A stretch of 38,182 nucleotides of DNA from Firmicutes bacterium UBA5774 (GTDB lineage Bacteria > Bacillota > Clostridia > Peptostreptococcales > Anaerovoracaceae), in assembly GCA_002418625.1 (NCBI GenBank), contig DIEM01000030.1:40564-78745 (forward strand), read 5' to 3'. The position numbers and the translations under genes were made by a program. Below, piece by piece: positions 23,592 through 33,422 of the stretch. Every line of letters starts with the position of its first letter. Positions within the stretch are counted from its first letter, which is position 1. The notes beneath the pieces were generated by a model that was not told the DNA's origin, did no database searches, and was given only the letters and a program-made list of their open reading frames with translations.

Positions 23592-25519
23592 TTGATTTCT
23601 CCTGTGGCAAAATCAACATTGACGTCCATAATGATTTCAGAATCAAAGTATACAAGTATGTTGGACACTCCTTCTCCGCTGAGCGTTATAGTCTCCGACC
23701 CGTCAAACCTGTTCCGGCTTTCAGAATCGATGACCTTGTCCGTCCCGTTGTATACAGTCAAATAAAATATTTCATTCTGTGCCCGGTCATAAGGAATGGT
23801 GATTGTAATGGATCCGTTTCCCGACGCGTTTCCTTCTCCCTTGCTGACCGTTAATACGACGGCCGTATCACGGGCAACCTCGGTTCCGGCGGGAACAGCC
23901 TGGTTCATGACCACATTGAGCGCATATACATTGCTGTATTCATACACCGGATCTGCCATCAGCAAGCCGGCTTTTATGATTTCCTGTTTAGCCGCTTCCA
24001 CATTCATGCCGATCAGATTAGGCATCGATATCTGCGCGGTTTTCAACCCGTCGCTGACGACCATGTCAACAGCGGTTCCTTTGGCCGCAGGCGTGCCGGC
24101 TGCGGGAGACTGACTAATGACAAAATTCTTTGGCAGCTCGCTGTTCTGTATCGTCACGCCGCCTTGTACAAAGCCGTAATTTTCAAGTGTGAACGCTGCA
24201 TCTTCGAGAGATTTGTTTGTCAGGTTCGGTATGCTTCCCTCTTTGACTCCCTTACTGATATTGATCTGGATCGTATAGCCTTCCTTTACTGCCATATCCG
24301 CAGACGGATCCTGCGACATGATCTCTCCGGCAGCATATTCCGAATCATACAATTCTGAATCCACTTCATACTTTAGTCCGATTTCTTCAAGCTTCGTCTC
24401 GGCTTCGGCAATAGTCATGCCGGTCAGATCCGGCACCGTCACATCCTTCTCCGCGAAACCACCCGTCACAACTGCCAAAACCAACTGGCTGGCGGGTATC
24501 GCGCAGATCAGCGCAAGTATGATGGCCGCCGCTTTAACTTTGCTTATCCTGATTTTCTTTTTTGGTTTTATGCTGTCCTTCTCTCTCGTCTTTTCCATTT
24601 TATCCTGCCCTTCTTCTCTGATCGTGATCATGATCCGGCCATTGTCAGCTACACTGGCCTCGTAGTCGTCTCCCAAAATGACCTTTGGCTCGGCGGATGA
24701 TCTTTGGCCGTATTTTTCAAGCGCATCCAGCATTTCATCCGCTGTCTTGTATCGATTGGTCTGATATTTTTCGGTCGCTTTGAGGATAATGTCTTCAAGT
24801 TCCTGCGATATATTGGGATTCAGCTGCGAAGGCGGCTGGATTTCATTATTTATATGCATGATCGCCACCGATACCGGGTTGTCCGCATCAAAAGGCACTT
24901 TACCCGTTGCCATCTCGTACAGGACTATGCCCAGGGAGTAAATATCCGATTTTTCATCTACGTAACCTCCCCTGGCCTGCTCGGGAGAAAAATAGTGTAC
25001 CGATCCCATGATCGTGCTGGTATTATTAACGATCGTGGCAGAGTTGACCGCTTTCGCAATACCGAAATCGGTGATCTTGGCGGTCCCGTCATTTGTAATC
25101 AGAATGTTGTGCGGCTTGACATCTCTGTGGATGATATGATTCCTATGTGCAAGGCTCAGCGCTGAAGCGATCTGCTTCACTATTGAAACAGCCTGGCTTT
25201 CAGGCAAGGCCCCATCCCGGTTGATGATGTCGCTGAGCACTTCCCCATCGATCAATTCCATGACAATATAATAAATATTGCCCTCCTTGCCGACATCATA
25301 AACATTTACGATATTGGGATGTGACAGGCTGGCTGCAGCCTGGGATTCCCTCCTGAAGCTTTCAATGAATTTCGCGTCCTTTACAAATTCAGGCTTCAAA
25401 ATCTTAATAGCCACAAATCTGTTCAAGAGCCTGCATTTCGCTTTATATACAATGGCCATTCCGCCTTCGCCAATTTTTTCGATAAGTTCATATCTCCCCG
25501 CTAGGATCTTACTGCTCAC
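23588..25519 (-). CDS. prkC: Membrane Ser/Thr protein kinase with PASTA domains (PrkC/PknB type)
   Basis: The 643-residue kinase has an N-terminal cytoplasmic kinase domain (about 9-270). It shows GEGGMAIVY, VAIKIL, HRDVKPHN and DFGIAKA. A basic linker precedes a membrane helix (around residue 330-350). Three extracellular PASTA repeats follow (each starting VPDLTG, IPNLTN or MPNLIG), then a ~70-residue unassigned C-terminal domain. PASTA kinases sense muropeptides or lipid II and control cell-wall growth and spore germination. A GTG at 25552 is in frame. I prefer GTG 25517-25519, which has GGGGG upstream and gives the usual N-terminus ILAGRYELIEKIG. It follows prpC by 19 bases. Confidence 0.94.
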   Translation of the reverse strand: MSSKILAGRYELIEKIGEGGMAIVYKAKCRLLNRFVAIKILKPEFVKDAKFIESFRRESQAAASLSHPNIVNVYDVGKEGNIYYIVMELIDGEVLSDIINRDGALPESQAVSIVKQIASALSLAHRNHIIHRDVKPHNILITNDGTAKITDFGIAKAVNSATIVNNTSTIMGSVHYFSPEQARGGYVDEKSDIYSLGIVLYEMATGKVPFDADNPVSVAIMHINNEIQPPSQLNPNISQELEDIILKATEKYQTNRYKTADEMLDALEKYGQRSSAEPKVILGDDYEASVADNGRIMITIREEGQDKMEKTREKDSIKPKKKIRISKVKAAAIILALICAIPASQLVLAVVTGGFAEKDVTVPDLTGMTIAEAETKLEEIGLKYEVDSELYDSEYAAGEIMSQDPSADMAVKEGYTIQINISKGVKEGSIPNLTNKSLEDAAFTLENYGFVQGGVTIQNSELPKNFVISQSPAAGTPAAKGTAVDMVVSDGLKTAQISMPNLIGMNVEAAKQEIIKAGLLMADPVYEYSNVYALNVVMNQAVPAGTEVARDTAVVLTVSKGEGNASGNGSITITIPYDRAQNEIFYLTVYNGTDKVIDSESRNRFDGSETITLSGEGVSNILVYFDSEIIMDVNVDFATGEIN

Positions 25520-25538
25520 CTTTTTTCCCCCATTCTTC

Positions 25539-26267
25539 TCAAATCCTGACACAGACAGCCGTTATATTATCCTTGCCTTCATTGCTGTTCGCAAGCTTGA
25601 TCAGTTCCGAGCACGCGTCATGCATGCTGCGGTCACTGCTTAAAATATCCATGATCTGCTCATCCTGCACTTCACTGTACAAACCATCGGTACAAAGCAG
25701 TATGATATCTTTCCGCTTCAAATCCAAATCGTAAAAATCCGGCCTCACAGCCGCCTCTCCTCCAAGCGCTCTGGTGATCATATTGTTCATTGGATGCGAC
25801 AAAGCTTCCTGTTTTGTTATTGAACCCTCTCTAAGCATCTGGCTCACGATCGTATGATCCTCCGTCACCTGTCTGATGACGCCGTCCCGAACCAAATACG
25901 CGCGGCTGTCGCCAACATTGACAATGAAAGCATGCTTGCCCGAGACGTAGAGCAGAACTGCCGTTGTCGCCATGCCCCGGTAAGCTGCCTGATTCCTTGA
26001 CGCCTCATACACATCGGCATTGACCTGAGAAAAGCAGGTTTCAAAATATTGCTTAAGCATGGAAGTATCCCAAGACTTGTCGATCGGAGTCTTTTCTATA
26101 AATTCAGCAATTTCGGACACCGCCGTTCTGCTGGCCATTTCCCCAGCATTATGCCCTCCGACACCGTCTGCTACGATATAGACGTTCTGTTTTGGCATGA
26201 CGAACAAAGCATCTTCATTGACGCTTCTAATTTTTCCGGGGTCCGTCTTGAAACCTAACTGCACCAT
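25539..26267 (-). CDS. prpC: PP2C-type Ser/Thr protein phosphatase
   Basis: The 242-residue Mn/Mg-dependent phosphatase reverses phosphorylation by the kinase encoded downstream. PP2C motifs are complete: VNEDAL, VADGVGGHNAGEMAS, VGDSRAYL, DHTIV, CTDGLY and EGKDNITAV. AAGGA precedes the ATG. It is the first gene of the operon, with its own promoter at 26300-26329. Confidence 0.96.
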   Translation of the reverse strand: MVQLGFKTDPGKIRSVNEDALFVMPKQNVYIVADGVGGHNAGEMASRTAVSEIAEFIEKTPIDKSWDTSMLKQYFETCFSQVNADVYEASRNQAAYRGMATTAVLLYVSGKHAFIVNVGDSRAYLVRDGVIRQVTEDHTIVSQMLREGSITKQEALSHPMNNMITRALGGEAAVRPDFYDLDLKRKDIILLCTDGLYSEVQDEQIMDILSSDRSMHDACSELIKLANSNEGKDNITAVCVRI

Positions 26268-26299
26268 AAATTTATCCTTAAATATGTTTACTTTGATTA

Positions 26300-26329
26300 A
26301 TTATACAAGCATTTTAAACCCTTTGTCAT
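26300..26329 (-). promoter_or_regulatory. Probable sigma-A promoter of prpC-prkC-rsgA-rpe
   Basis: On the minus strand, TATAAT (26300-26305) preceded by TG (extended -10) has ATGACA 18 bases upstream (26324-26329), overlapping the rsmB stop codon. It lies about 33 bases before prpC. Confidence 0.55.
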
Positions 26330-27621
26330 TTCTTTTTTCTCATTTTGCAAATGAAAAAGCCGTCTGTTCCATCGATGTTCGGAAAAAGCGTCCTTTGGGA
26401 TAGCTTTTCAAATTCGGGATCGGCATCAAGAAAACGATTGACGACATCCTCGTTCTCCTGCCGCATCAACGTACATGTCGTATAGACCAGAATGCCTCCC
26501 GAACGGACATATTTTGAGGAAGCGGACAAGATACTGAATTGCACTTCTGACAATTTATCCAAAATATCTTCATCCCTGGCATATTTGATTTCCGGTTTTC
26601 GGCGCACGACGCCCAGCCCCGAACATGGCGCGTCGACGAGCACCCGATCGGCCATTTCAAGATATTCGCCATATGTTTCAGTACCGTTCCAAAGCATTGT
26701 CCTGACTATGGATATGCCGTTCTGCTCCGCGGCAGCCCTTAGCATCTCCAGCTTGTGCTCATGAATATCAAAGGCCTCGATCCTTCCCTCATTCTCCATG
26801 CGTTCAGCCGCATAAAGGGTTTTCCCGCCCGGCGCAGAACAGACGTCTATCAAAAATTCACCCTTTTGAGGATCCAATACTTCAACGGCCAACATGGAAC
26901 TTTCATCCTGCACTGAAAAATGTCCCTTGCTGAAAAGCTTGCCGTCAAGGAGTCCGGTCCCCTTTACATATATGGCTGAGTTGCTGTTCCGTCCCTTTTC
27001 GACTTTAAATCCGCTATTCACAAGCGCTCCGATCAGCTTTTCCCGGTCTGTCTTCAATGTATTGGCACGAATGCAAAGATCCGGCGTCTCATTACCGGCA
27101 GCCATAAGCTCCTCTGCAAATGATTCCCCATATCGATCGATCCACATTTTAACAATCCACTCAGGATAGGAGTACCGGATCGAATAATGCGCGGCTAGAT
27201 CCAATTCCTTGTCCGGAAGGCTGATCTTCTCATGCAGCCTGATCCAGGAGCGCAGGATCGCGTTGACAAAACCTGCCTGTCCATAAGCATGCGCTTTTGC
27301 AAGATCGACGCTTGTGCTGACAGCGGCGTATTCCGGAACCGATCCCATGAATATCATCTGATAAATGCCCATACGCAGGATCGCCAGTGCTTCGCCCTTG
27401 ATTTTTTTCAGCGGCTTGTCCGTCAGATATGCAAGAATATAGTCTATGTACATTTTATTCTTTAAAACGCCATAGACTATTTCCCTCACCAGCGCCGGTG
27501 AATCAGGATCGTTCTTTCTGATCAGAGCGTTGGCGGCAATATTTGAATATGCCTTGCTGCTTTCAACTTCAACAAGGATCTGCATTGCTGTTTTTCTGTT
27601 TTGATCCTTTTTCTTTCCCAT
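26326..27621 (-). CDS. rsmB: 16S rRNA (cytosine-5) methyltransferase RsmB
   Basis: The 431-residue enzyme methylates C967 of 16S rRNA. An N-terminal NusB-like helical domain (about 1-140) precedes the SAM-dependent domain. SAM motif DVCSAPGGKT and the catalytic regions DAPCSGLG and VYTTCTL, with both cysteines, are present. It follows the zinc peptidase gene by four bases. In many Firmicutes rlmN comes next, but here prpC follows. Confidence 0.95.
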   Translation of the reverse strand: MGKKKDQNRKTAMQILVEVESSKAYSNIAANALIRKNDPDSPALVREIVYGVLKNKMYIDYILAYLTDKPLKKIKGEALAILRMGIYQMIFMGSVPEYAAVSTSVDLAKAHAYGQAGFVNAILRSWIRLHEKISLPDKELDLAAHYSIRYSYPEWIVKMWIDRYGESFAEELMAAGNETPDLCIRANTLKTDREKLIGALVNSGFKVEKGRNSNSAIYVKGTGLLDGKLFSKGHFSVQDESSMLAVEVLDPQKGEFLIDVCSAPGGKTLYAAERMENEGRIEAFDIHEHKLEMLRAAAEQNGISIVRTMLWNGTETYGEYLEMADRVLVDAPCSGLGVVRRKPEIKYARDEDILDKLSEVQFSILSASSKYVRSGGILVYTTCTLMRQENEDVVNRFLDADPEFEKLSQRTLFPNIDGTDGFFICKMRKKK

Positions 27622-27625
27622 GATG

Positions 27626-28294
27626 TCAGCTTCTGTTCCTCATCATCAAAATTCTTAGAAGATTCGCTATTGCCATCGCCATTGCCGCAACATAAGTCAA
27701 GGCCGCAGCGGACAGCACCTTTTTCGCTCCGGTCCTTTCCTCAGGCTCGATCACGCCGAGACCTTCAAGCTGCTCGATCGCCCTTGCGCTTGCATCGTAT
27801 TCCACAGGCAGCGTGACTGCCTGAAAAAGAACGACTGAGGCAAACATCAGTATTCCAATGTCAAAAAGACCAACATATTGAGTGAATAATCCCAGCAGCA
27901 GCAGCGGCCACGCGAGATTCGAGGCGATACTGACAATCGGCGCGATAGTATTGCGGACATTCAAAGGCTTATATCCGGTCGCATGCTGTAATGCATGTCC
28001 CGATTCGTGTGCGGCGATGCTGACTGCGGCGATCGAAGCACCGCCATAAACCTCATGGGAAAGCCTCATGATCCTTTTCCGCGGATCATAATGGTCGGTC
28101 AGCTTGCCCCGCACCACTTCAATGGGCACATCCGAAAGCCCGTTGCTGTCAAGTATCAATCTTGCGGCCTCGGCCCCCGTAACCGCATGCCTGTTTGCGA
28201 CGGAGGAATATCTTCCATAAGCGGTGCTGACCCTTGCCTGTGCATAAAACGCCAATATCATGGCGGGTATCAGTACAATGATCGTATAATCCAT
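27626..28294 (-). CDS. YugP-type membrane zinc metallopeptidase
   Basis: The 222-residue protein has an N-terminal anchor helix (about 3-20), the zinc motif HESGH near residue 112, and later hydrophobic helices (about 130-160 and 200-215). This matches the YugP-like family often found beside fmt and rsmB. Its substrates are unknown. The ATG directly follows the fmt stop, so translation is probably coupled. Confidence 0.9.
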   Translation of the reverse strand: MDYTIIVLIPAMILAFYAQARVSTAYGRYSSVANRHAVTGAEAARLILDSNGLSDVPIEVVRGKLTDHYDPRKRIMRLSHEVYGGASIAAVSIAAHESGHALQHATGYKPLNVRNTIAPIVSIASNLAWPLLLLGLFTQYVGLFDIGILMFASVVLFQAVTLPVEYDASARAIEQLEGLGVIEPEERTGAKKVLSAAALTYVAAMAMAIANLLRILMMRNRS

Positions 28295-29251
28295 TTAAAT
28301 ATCATCCTTTCCGCATTCCAATACAATTCCGGGTTCCATTCTATTCCCTCTGAGATACTCATCAGCAGTCATGGCCTTTTTCCCCGCCGGTTGAAGTTTT
28401 CTGATCCTGAGAGTCCTGCCTCCGGCTGAAACGTCTATGCCCTCCGTGCCTATGGAGGTTACTGTTCCGGGCTGAACGGGGTTTTCCGAGTCGATGGTCT
28501 CGGCTTCCAATATCTTGATCTGAACGCCCTTTAAAAATGTGTACGCGCCGGGCCATGGATGCAATCCGCGAATCAGGCGTTCGATCTCCTCCGGGCTTTT
28601 ATTGAAATCGACACACCCTTCGTTTTTTTTGATAATGTGCGTGTAGGTCGATTCCGAATCATCCTGTTTCTTCCTTTGCACAGCACCGCTTTCAATGGCC
28701 GGCAGCGTTTCAGTCAAAAGACCCGCACCAATTTCCGACAATTCCGACTGCAGCTGCTCAGCATTTTTTCTATCGATCTCGATCTTAGCCATTGCCAGGA
28801 TATCACCGGTATCCAGGCCCTCATCCATATACATAATACTTATTCCTGTAAATTCATCGCCTTGAATGATGCTTTGCTGTATCGGTGATGGCCCGCGATA
28901 TTTCGGCAGCAATGACGCATGTATGTTGATACATCCCCAGCGCGGTATTGCCAGCAGTTCAGGCGGCAGGATCCGGCCATAGGCCGCAACGATGATCGCG
29001 TCAGGCCTTATCGATTTGATCCTCGTCATAAATTCATCATTATCCCTTATTTTCTGAGGTTGCAGAATGTCGGCTTCAGCCACGCCTAGTTCTATCGCTC
29101 TTTTCTTGACTGGTGTAGACTGAAGCTTTCCCTTTCGGTCTTTCATCCTGTCAGGCTGCGTAACGACCAGACGCACATCATGACCCGCCTTAAAAAGCGC
29201 TTCGAGCGGCGGTACAGCGAATTCAGGAGTCCCCATATATACGATTATCAT
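28295..29251 (-). CDS. fmt: Methionyl-tRNA formyltransferase
   Basis: The 318-residue enzyme formylates initiator Met-tRNA using 10-formyl-THF. The N-terminal formyltransferase domain has MGTPEFAVPPLE and the catalytic segment INIHASLLPKYRGPSPIQ. The C-terminal OB-like tRNA-binding domain is complete. It lies 30 bases after def in the common def-fmt arrangement. Confidence 0.97.
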   Translation of the reverse strand: MIIVYMGTPEFAVPPLEALFKAGHDVRLVVTQPDRMKDRKGKLQSTPVKKRAIELGVAEADILQPQKIRDNDEFMTRIKSIRPDAIIVAAYGRILPPELLAIPRWGCINIHASLLPKYRGPSPIQQSIIQGDEFTGISIMYMDEGLDTGDILAMAKIEIDRKNAEQLQSELSEIGAGLLTETLPAIESGAVQRKKQDDSESTYTHIIKKNEGCVDFNKSPEEIERLIRGLHPWPGAYTFLKGVQIKILEAETIDSENPVQPGTVTSIGTEGIDVSAGGRTLRIRKLQPAGKKAMTADEYLRGNRMEPGIVLECGKDDI

Positions 29252-29281
29252 GATCCCTCAGCCTTTCCGCTTTGACCTTGA

Positions 29282-29755
29282 TCAAAGCTCCTCGTCATCG
29301 CTTCCCGCATCTCGGATATTCTCCGCCTTGTCTATGAACAAAATACCGTTTAAATGGTCGTTTTCATGGGAAAATACCCTTGCCAGCAGTTCTGTTCCCT
29401 CATAGACCATCCTGTTCCCGTTTCTGTCCAGCGCTGAGATTTTGAGGTATTCAGGTCTGTCGACTGTTCCGACCATTCCGGGAACGCTCAGGCATCCTTC
29501 ATCATCGGTGATGCTGCCCCTGGCCTCAATTATTTCCGGATTGATGAATTCCATGACGCCTTCGCCGATATCGGCGACAAATATCCTCTTCAGTATGCCG
29601 ACCTGCGGAGCGGCTAGTCCGACGCCATTTTCAGCCTTCATGGTCTCGGCCATATCTTCAAGCAGCATTATGATCCGGTCATTGATCTCCGTTACTTCTT
29701 TGGCTCTTTTTCTAAGGATCTCATCGCCTTCATGAACAATATTCCTCAATGCCAT
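29282..29755 (-). CDS. def: Peptide deformylase
   Basis: The 157-residue metalloenzyme removes the N-formyl group from nascent proteins. The three motifs are GVGLAAPQVG, EGCLSVPG and HENDH (HExxH type), with the Cys and two His metal ligands intact. AAGGAG precedes the ATG. It lies 30 bases after priA. Confidence 0.97.
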   Translation of the reverse strand: MALRNIVHEGDEILRKRAKEVTEINDRIIMLLEDMAETMKAENGVGLAAPQVGILKRIFVADIGEGVMEFINPEIIEARGSITDDEGCLSVPGMVGTVDRPEYLKISALDRNGNRMVYEGTELLARVFSHENDHLNGILFIDKAENIRDAGSDDEEL

Positions 29756-29785
29756 ATTAATTCTCCTTTAATATTTATGTTAACT

Positions 29786-31801
29786 TTAAACTAAACTATA
29801 TGGATTCCGATCCACCGAAATAAGCAGATCTGTTTTTTTACTGTCATGAAGCCTGCCCTTCAAACGCCGGATATAATCTTCAAAAATTTCGGCATGGTCC
29901 GCGTCAGCCTTGATCAGTATCTGGAATCTGTATTTGCCGTTTATCTTGCTTATCGCCGCGGGATGAGGCCCCAAAACATTGGGCGCGCCTGCACTTCCGG
30001 CTTTTTTTCTAAGTGCGGCTGCAATATCTGATGTTATTCTGCCGGTTTCGCTTTCACCGTCTCCCATGACCATGATTTGGATGATCTGGCTGAAAGGAGG
30101 GTAGAACAGCTGCTTGCGCACCATGATCTCGTTTCGATAAAAGCCTTCATAATCGTTGGCTGCTGCTGCAGTGATCGCGTAATGGCCGGGCGTATAGGAC
30201 TGTATGATCACCTTTCCGGCCTTGTCGCCCCGGCCGGCTCTTCCGGAAGCTTGCGTGATCAATTGGAATGTCCTTTCCGCTGACCTGAAATCAGGTATAT
30301 TCAGTGAAATATCAGCGGCTACGATGCCAACAAGACCGACATTCTCAAAATCGAGGCCTTTAGCGACGATCTGTGTCCCGATCAGAATATCTGTCTTTCG
30401 CTTTTTAAAATCCGACAATATTCTGTCAATGCTGCCTTTTTTTCTGGCTGTATCCAGGTCCAGTCTCTCGATCGAGGCCTCCGGAAAAATCACCTTCGCC
30501 AGTTCTTCGACTTTCTCGGTTCCGGTTCCAAAATGCCTGATATATTTGCCTCCGCAATCCGGACAGGCAGCAGGGGGTTTTTCGCTCAGGCCGCAGTAAT
30601 GGCATACCGCCTTGCCGATATCCTTATGATAGGTCAGCGAAACGCCGCAATTTCTGCATTTCATGACATAACCGCAGCTTCGGCATGAAATGAAGCTCGC
30701 ATACCCTCTCCTGTTCAGAAACAGAATGACCTGCCTGCCTGTCTTCAAACAGCTGCTGATCTCATCATACAGCCTGACGCTGAATATGCTTTTATTCCCA
30801 TTTCGCAATTCATCGCGCATATCCATGATCTCGACGGATGGCAGCGGCATGAGGTTATATCTTTCCTTCAGAACCACCTTTTCATAAATGCCTTGCAGCG
30901 CCTTATAATACGATCCTGCCGACGGCGTTGCGCTGCCGAGCAGCACTACAGCACCGGCATCTTCCGCTCTCCTGATTGCCACCTCTATGGTGTCATATTT
31001 TGGTGTCATATCGGATTTATAAGTCGTCTCATGCTCTTCATCTACAATGATGGCTCCAAGATTTGAAAGCGGCGCGAAAATTCCGGATCTGGCTCCAATA
31101 ACGATACTGACGTCCCCTCTTTTTGCGCGCATCCATTCATCATAACGTTCGCCTAGTGTCAGCCTGCTGTGCAGCACTGCGATCTTCTCTGCGCCGAATC
31201 GGCCAATGAACCGATCGATTGTCTGTTTGGTCAATGATATTTCGGGTACCAGCATGATTGCGGTCTTGCCTTTTTCCAGCACACCTGCTATCGTCCGCAT
31301 GTATATCTCGGTTTTTCCGCTGCTTGTAACGCCATGGATCAGCACTGCCTTGTGCCTGCCTGCATCGATATGCGGCCGGACTGCATCCATTGCCAGTTCC
31401 TGTTCACGCGTCAACTCCGGCGCTGGAACAAGGTCTGTTTCAGCGTCCTTGTTCGGATTGCGCTCACGGCCTTTTTTCGAAACGGAGCCGGCCGGAGTAA
31501 AACACTTTACCGCATCGATATATCGGCAAAAATAGCGCTCCTTCATCCATTTGCACAGGCTGACCGTTTCAGGATCCAGCGAGGCAGACTTATCGATGTC
31601 TCCGATATCTTTGATGTTCTTGATATTTCCATCTGCAGAATCAACGATTTCAAAAACGTATGCGTCTTTTGCCCTATTGCCGGCGCCGAACGTTACCCGT
31701 ACTTTATCTCCGATATTTATATCGTCGGAAACCGAACGGTATGTGAAAAGGGAATCGGTGCTGTCGCTGCTGTTATCGATCACTACATTCACATATTTCA
31801 T
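29786..31801 (-). CDS. priA: Primosomal protein N' (replication restart helicase PriA)
   Basis: The 671-residue helicase reloads the replisome at stalled forks. An N-terminal 3'-DNA-binding domain (about 1-110) is followed by the helicase core with Walker A GVTSSGKTE and DEEH. The zinc-binding Cys pairs begin at SCRSCGYVMKCRNCG. The C-terminal helicase lobe has GTQIVAKGLDFENV and QASGRAGRGDKAG. It is somewhat shorter than the E. coli protein, as often seen in Clostridia. Confidence 0.96.
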   Translation of the reverse strand: MKYVNVVIDNSSDSTDSLFTYRSVSDDINIGDKVRVTFGAGNRAKDAYVFEIVDSADGNIKNIKDIGDIDKSASLDPETVSLCKWMKERYFCRYIDAVKCFTPAGSVSKKGRERNPNKDAETDLVPAPELTREQELAMDAVRPHIDAGRHKAVLIHGVTSSGKTEIYMRTIAGVLEKGKTAIMLVPEISLTKQTIDRFIGRFGAEKIAVLHSRLTLGERYDEWMRAKRGDVSIVIGARSGIFAPLSNLGAIIVDEEHETTYKSDMTPKYDTIEVAIRRAEDAGAVVLLGSATPSAGSYYKALQGIYEKVVLKERYNLMPLPSVEIMDMRDELRNGNKSIFSVRLYDEISSCLKTGRQVILFLNRRGYASFISCRSCGYVMKCRNCGVSLTYHKDIGKAVCHYCGLSEKPPAACPDCGGKYIRHFGTGTEKVEELAKVIFPEASIERLDLDTARKKGSIDRILSDFKKRKTDILIGTQIVAKGLDFENVGLVGIVAADISLNIPDFRSAERTFQLITQASGRAGRGDKAGKVIIQSYTPGHYAITAAAANDYEGFYRNEIMVRKQLFYPPFSQIIQIMVMGDGESETGRITSDIAAALRKKAGSAGAPNVLGPHPAAISKINGKYRFQILIKADADHAEIFEDYIRRLKGRLHDSKKTDLLISVDRNPYSLV

Positions 31802-31826
31802 TCAATCGGCCCCTCTATGTTCTTAA

Positions 31827-32840
31827 TTACAGCAGGTATATATTGTTCTTCCTGCATTCCTCTATCATTTCATCCGGCCATATTCCGACCTGCACTTCAC
31901 CGATATGCGCCTTCCTTAAAAAGTACATGCAAAGCCTCGACTGTCCTATTCCTCCTCCGATACTGTAAGGAAGCTCCTTATGCAATATTTTCCGATGGAA
32001 TTCAAGTGTCTTCCTTCCGGATGCTCCCGCTATTTCAAGCTGTGTTTCCATCGATTGCTCATCGACCCTGATCCCCATGGAGGATATTTCGAAAGCCATG
32101 CCCAGTATTTCATTCCAGAGCACGATATCTCCGTTCAATTCCCAGTCGTCGTAATCCGGCGCTCTTCCGTCATGCCTGATCCCCGATTCCAGGATGCCCC
32201 CGATATTCTTGATGAACACCGCCTTTTTTTCCATAGTTATGGCGTTTTCCCGTTCCTTCGGCGTCATTTCCGGATACATATTCTCCAATTCCTGAGTCGT
32301 GATAAAGAAAATATCCTCCGGCAACTCGGTTTTGATTGAAGGGTATTCGTGGTTCACGAAATCTCCCAAGGCTTTGATCGCGGCATAGATCGTCTTTACA
32401 GTATCTGCAAGATAACCGCTGTTCCTGTCGAATTTCTCGATCGCCTTTTCCCAATCCCACTGATCGACATAAATGGAGTGAAGGTTATCAAGCTCCTCGT
32501 CACGCCTGATAGCATTCATGTCGGTGTATAATCCGGTTCCCGGTTCAAAGCCGTATTTTCCAAGCGCCATACGCTTCCATTTGGCGAGTGACTGCACGAT
32601 TTCCATCTTTCTTTCATTCATATCCAGAAGCGTGAAATCCACAGTTCGCTCGACGCCATTCAGATTATCGTTCAATCCGCTGACCGGATCAACGAAAAGA
32701 GGTGCCGATACCCTGGTCAGCTTGAGTCCTTTTGCCAGCTCGCACTGGAAAAAATCCTTTATTTTTTTAATCGCGATCTCCGTCTCCATGAGGCCGATCA
32801 CCGGTTTGTAATTCTTTGGAACCATTAATTTCTCTGTCAT
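31827..32840 (-). CDS. asnA: Aspartate-ammonia ligase (ammonia-dependent asparagine synthetase)
   Basis: The 337-residue class II aminoacyl-tRNA-synthetase-like enzyme makes asparagine from aspartate, ammonia and ATP. Typical segments are SAPLFVDPVSGLNDNLNGVERTV (start given in part), LHSIYVDQWDWE and the C-terminal GGGIGQSRLCM. An upstream ATG at 32853 overlaps the GGAGG ribosome-binding site. ATG 32838-32840, eight bases after GGAGG, is the likely start. It lies between queH and priA in one operon. Confidence 0.96.
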   Translation of the reverse strand: MTEKLMVPKNYKPVIGLMETEIAIKKIKDFFQCELAKGLKLTRVSAPLFVDPVSGLNDNLNGVERTVDFTLLDMNERKMEIVQSLAKWKRMALGKYGFEPGTGLYTDMNAIRRDEELDNLHSIYVDQWDWEKAIEKFDRNSGYLADTVKTIYAAIKALGDFVNHEYPSIKTELPEDIFFITTQELENMYPEMTPKERENAITMEKKAVFIKNIGGILESGIRHDGRAPDYDDWELNGDIVLWNEILGMAFEISSMGIRVDEQSMETQLEIAGASGRKTLEFHRKILHKELPYSIGGGIGQSRLCMYFLRKAHIGEVQVGIWPDEMIEECRKNNIYLL

Positions 32841-32858
32841 ATATTTATCCTCCATTAA

Positions 32859-33422
32859 TTATTTAACTTTCGAATAGCTGCATCCGCAATAGTCCTGCCG
32901 ATAAAGTCCGTATTCCCTGGATAAGGTGACAGATCTTCTGTATCCATCCTTCTTCTTGAAATCCGCGGAAATATAGTTGATTCCATGAATACCCTGCAAT
33001 TCAAGACCGAGCGCATTGATCAGCGTCGCATTTTTATGAGGGCTGACAGACAATGTCGTACAAAAGCAATCGAAACAGTCTTCCTTTGCCCTTATAGCCG
33101 TCTTTTCGAGCCGAAGCCTGAAACAAGCTCTGCATCTGCTTCCGCCTTCAGGCTCATTTTCCATGCCTCTTGCGGCAGTCAGAAACTTATCCGGCTCAAA
33201 GTCGCCCTCAATGAACCCGATCGGCGATCGTGCATTATATGAATGCAGGAAGGATATTTGCGCCTGCTTTCTTTTATCATATTCCTCAGCATCAGTGATG
33301 TTGGGGTTGTAAAAGAATATCGTCAGCCTGTAGATGCTTTCGAGCCGCTCGACGACTGCCGTGCTGCACGGGCCACAGCAGCTGTGCAGCAGCATACTGG
33401 GACGTTCCGGATCTACGCCCAT
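32859..33422 (-). CDS. queH: Epoxyqueuosine reductase QueH
   Basis: The 187-residue enzyme (formerly DUF208) performs the last step of queuosine tRNA modification. It carries the paired cysteines C15-C16 in HSCCGPCS and the later CRACF and DCFDCF motifs that hold Fe-S and metal cofactors. The start overlaps the sucD end by 10 bases. Family assignment is clear by motif layout. Confidence 0.92.
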   Translation of the reverse strand: MGVDPERPSMLLHSCCGPCSTAVVERLESIYRLTIFFYNPNITDAEEYDKRKQAQISFLHSYNARSPIGFIEGDFEPDKFLTAARGMENEPEGGSRCRACFRLRLEKTAIRAKEDCFDCFCTTLSVSPHKNATLINALGLELQGIHGINYISADFKKKDGYRRSVTLSREYGLYRQDYCGCSYSKVK

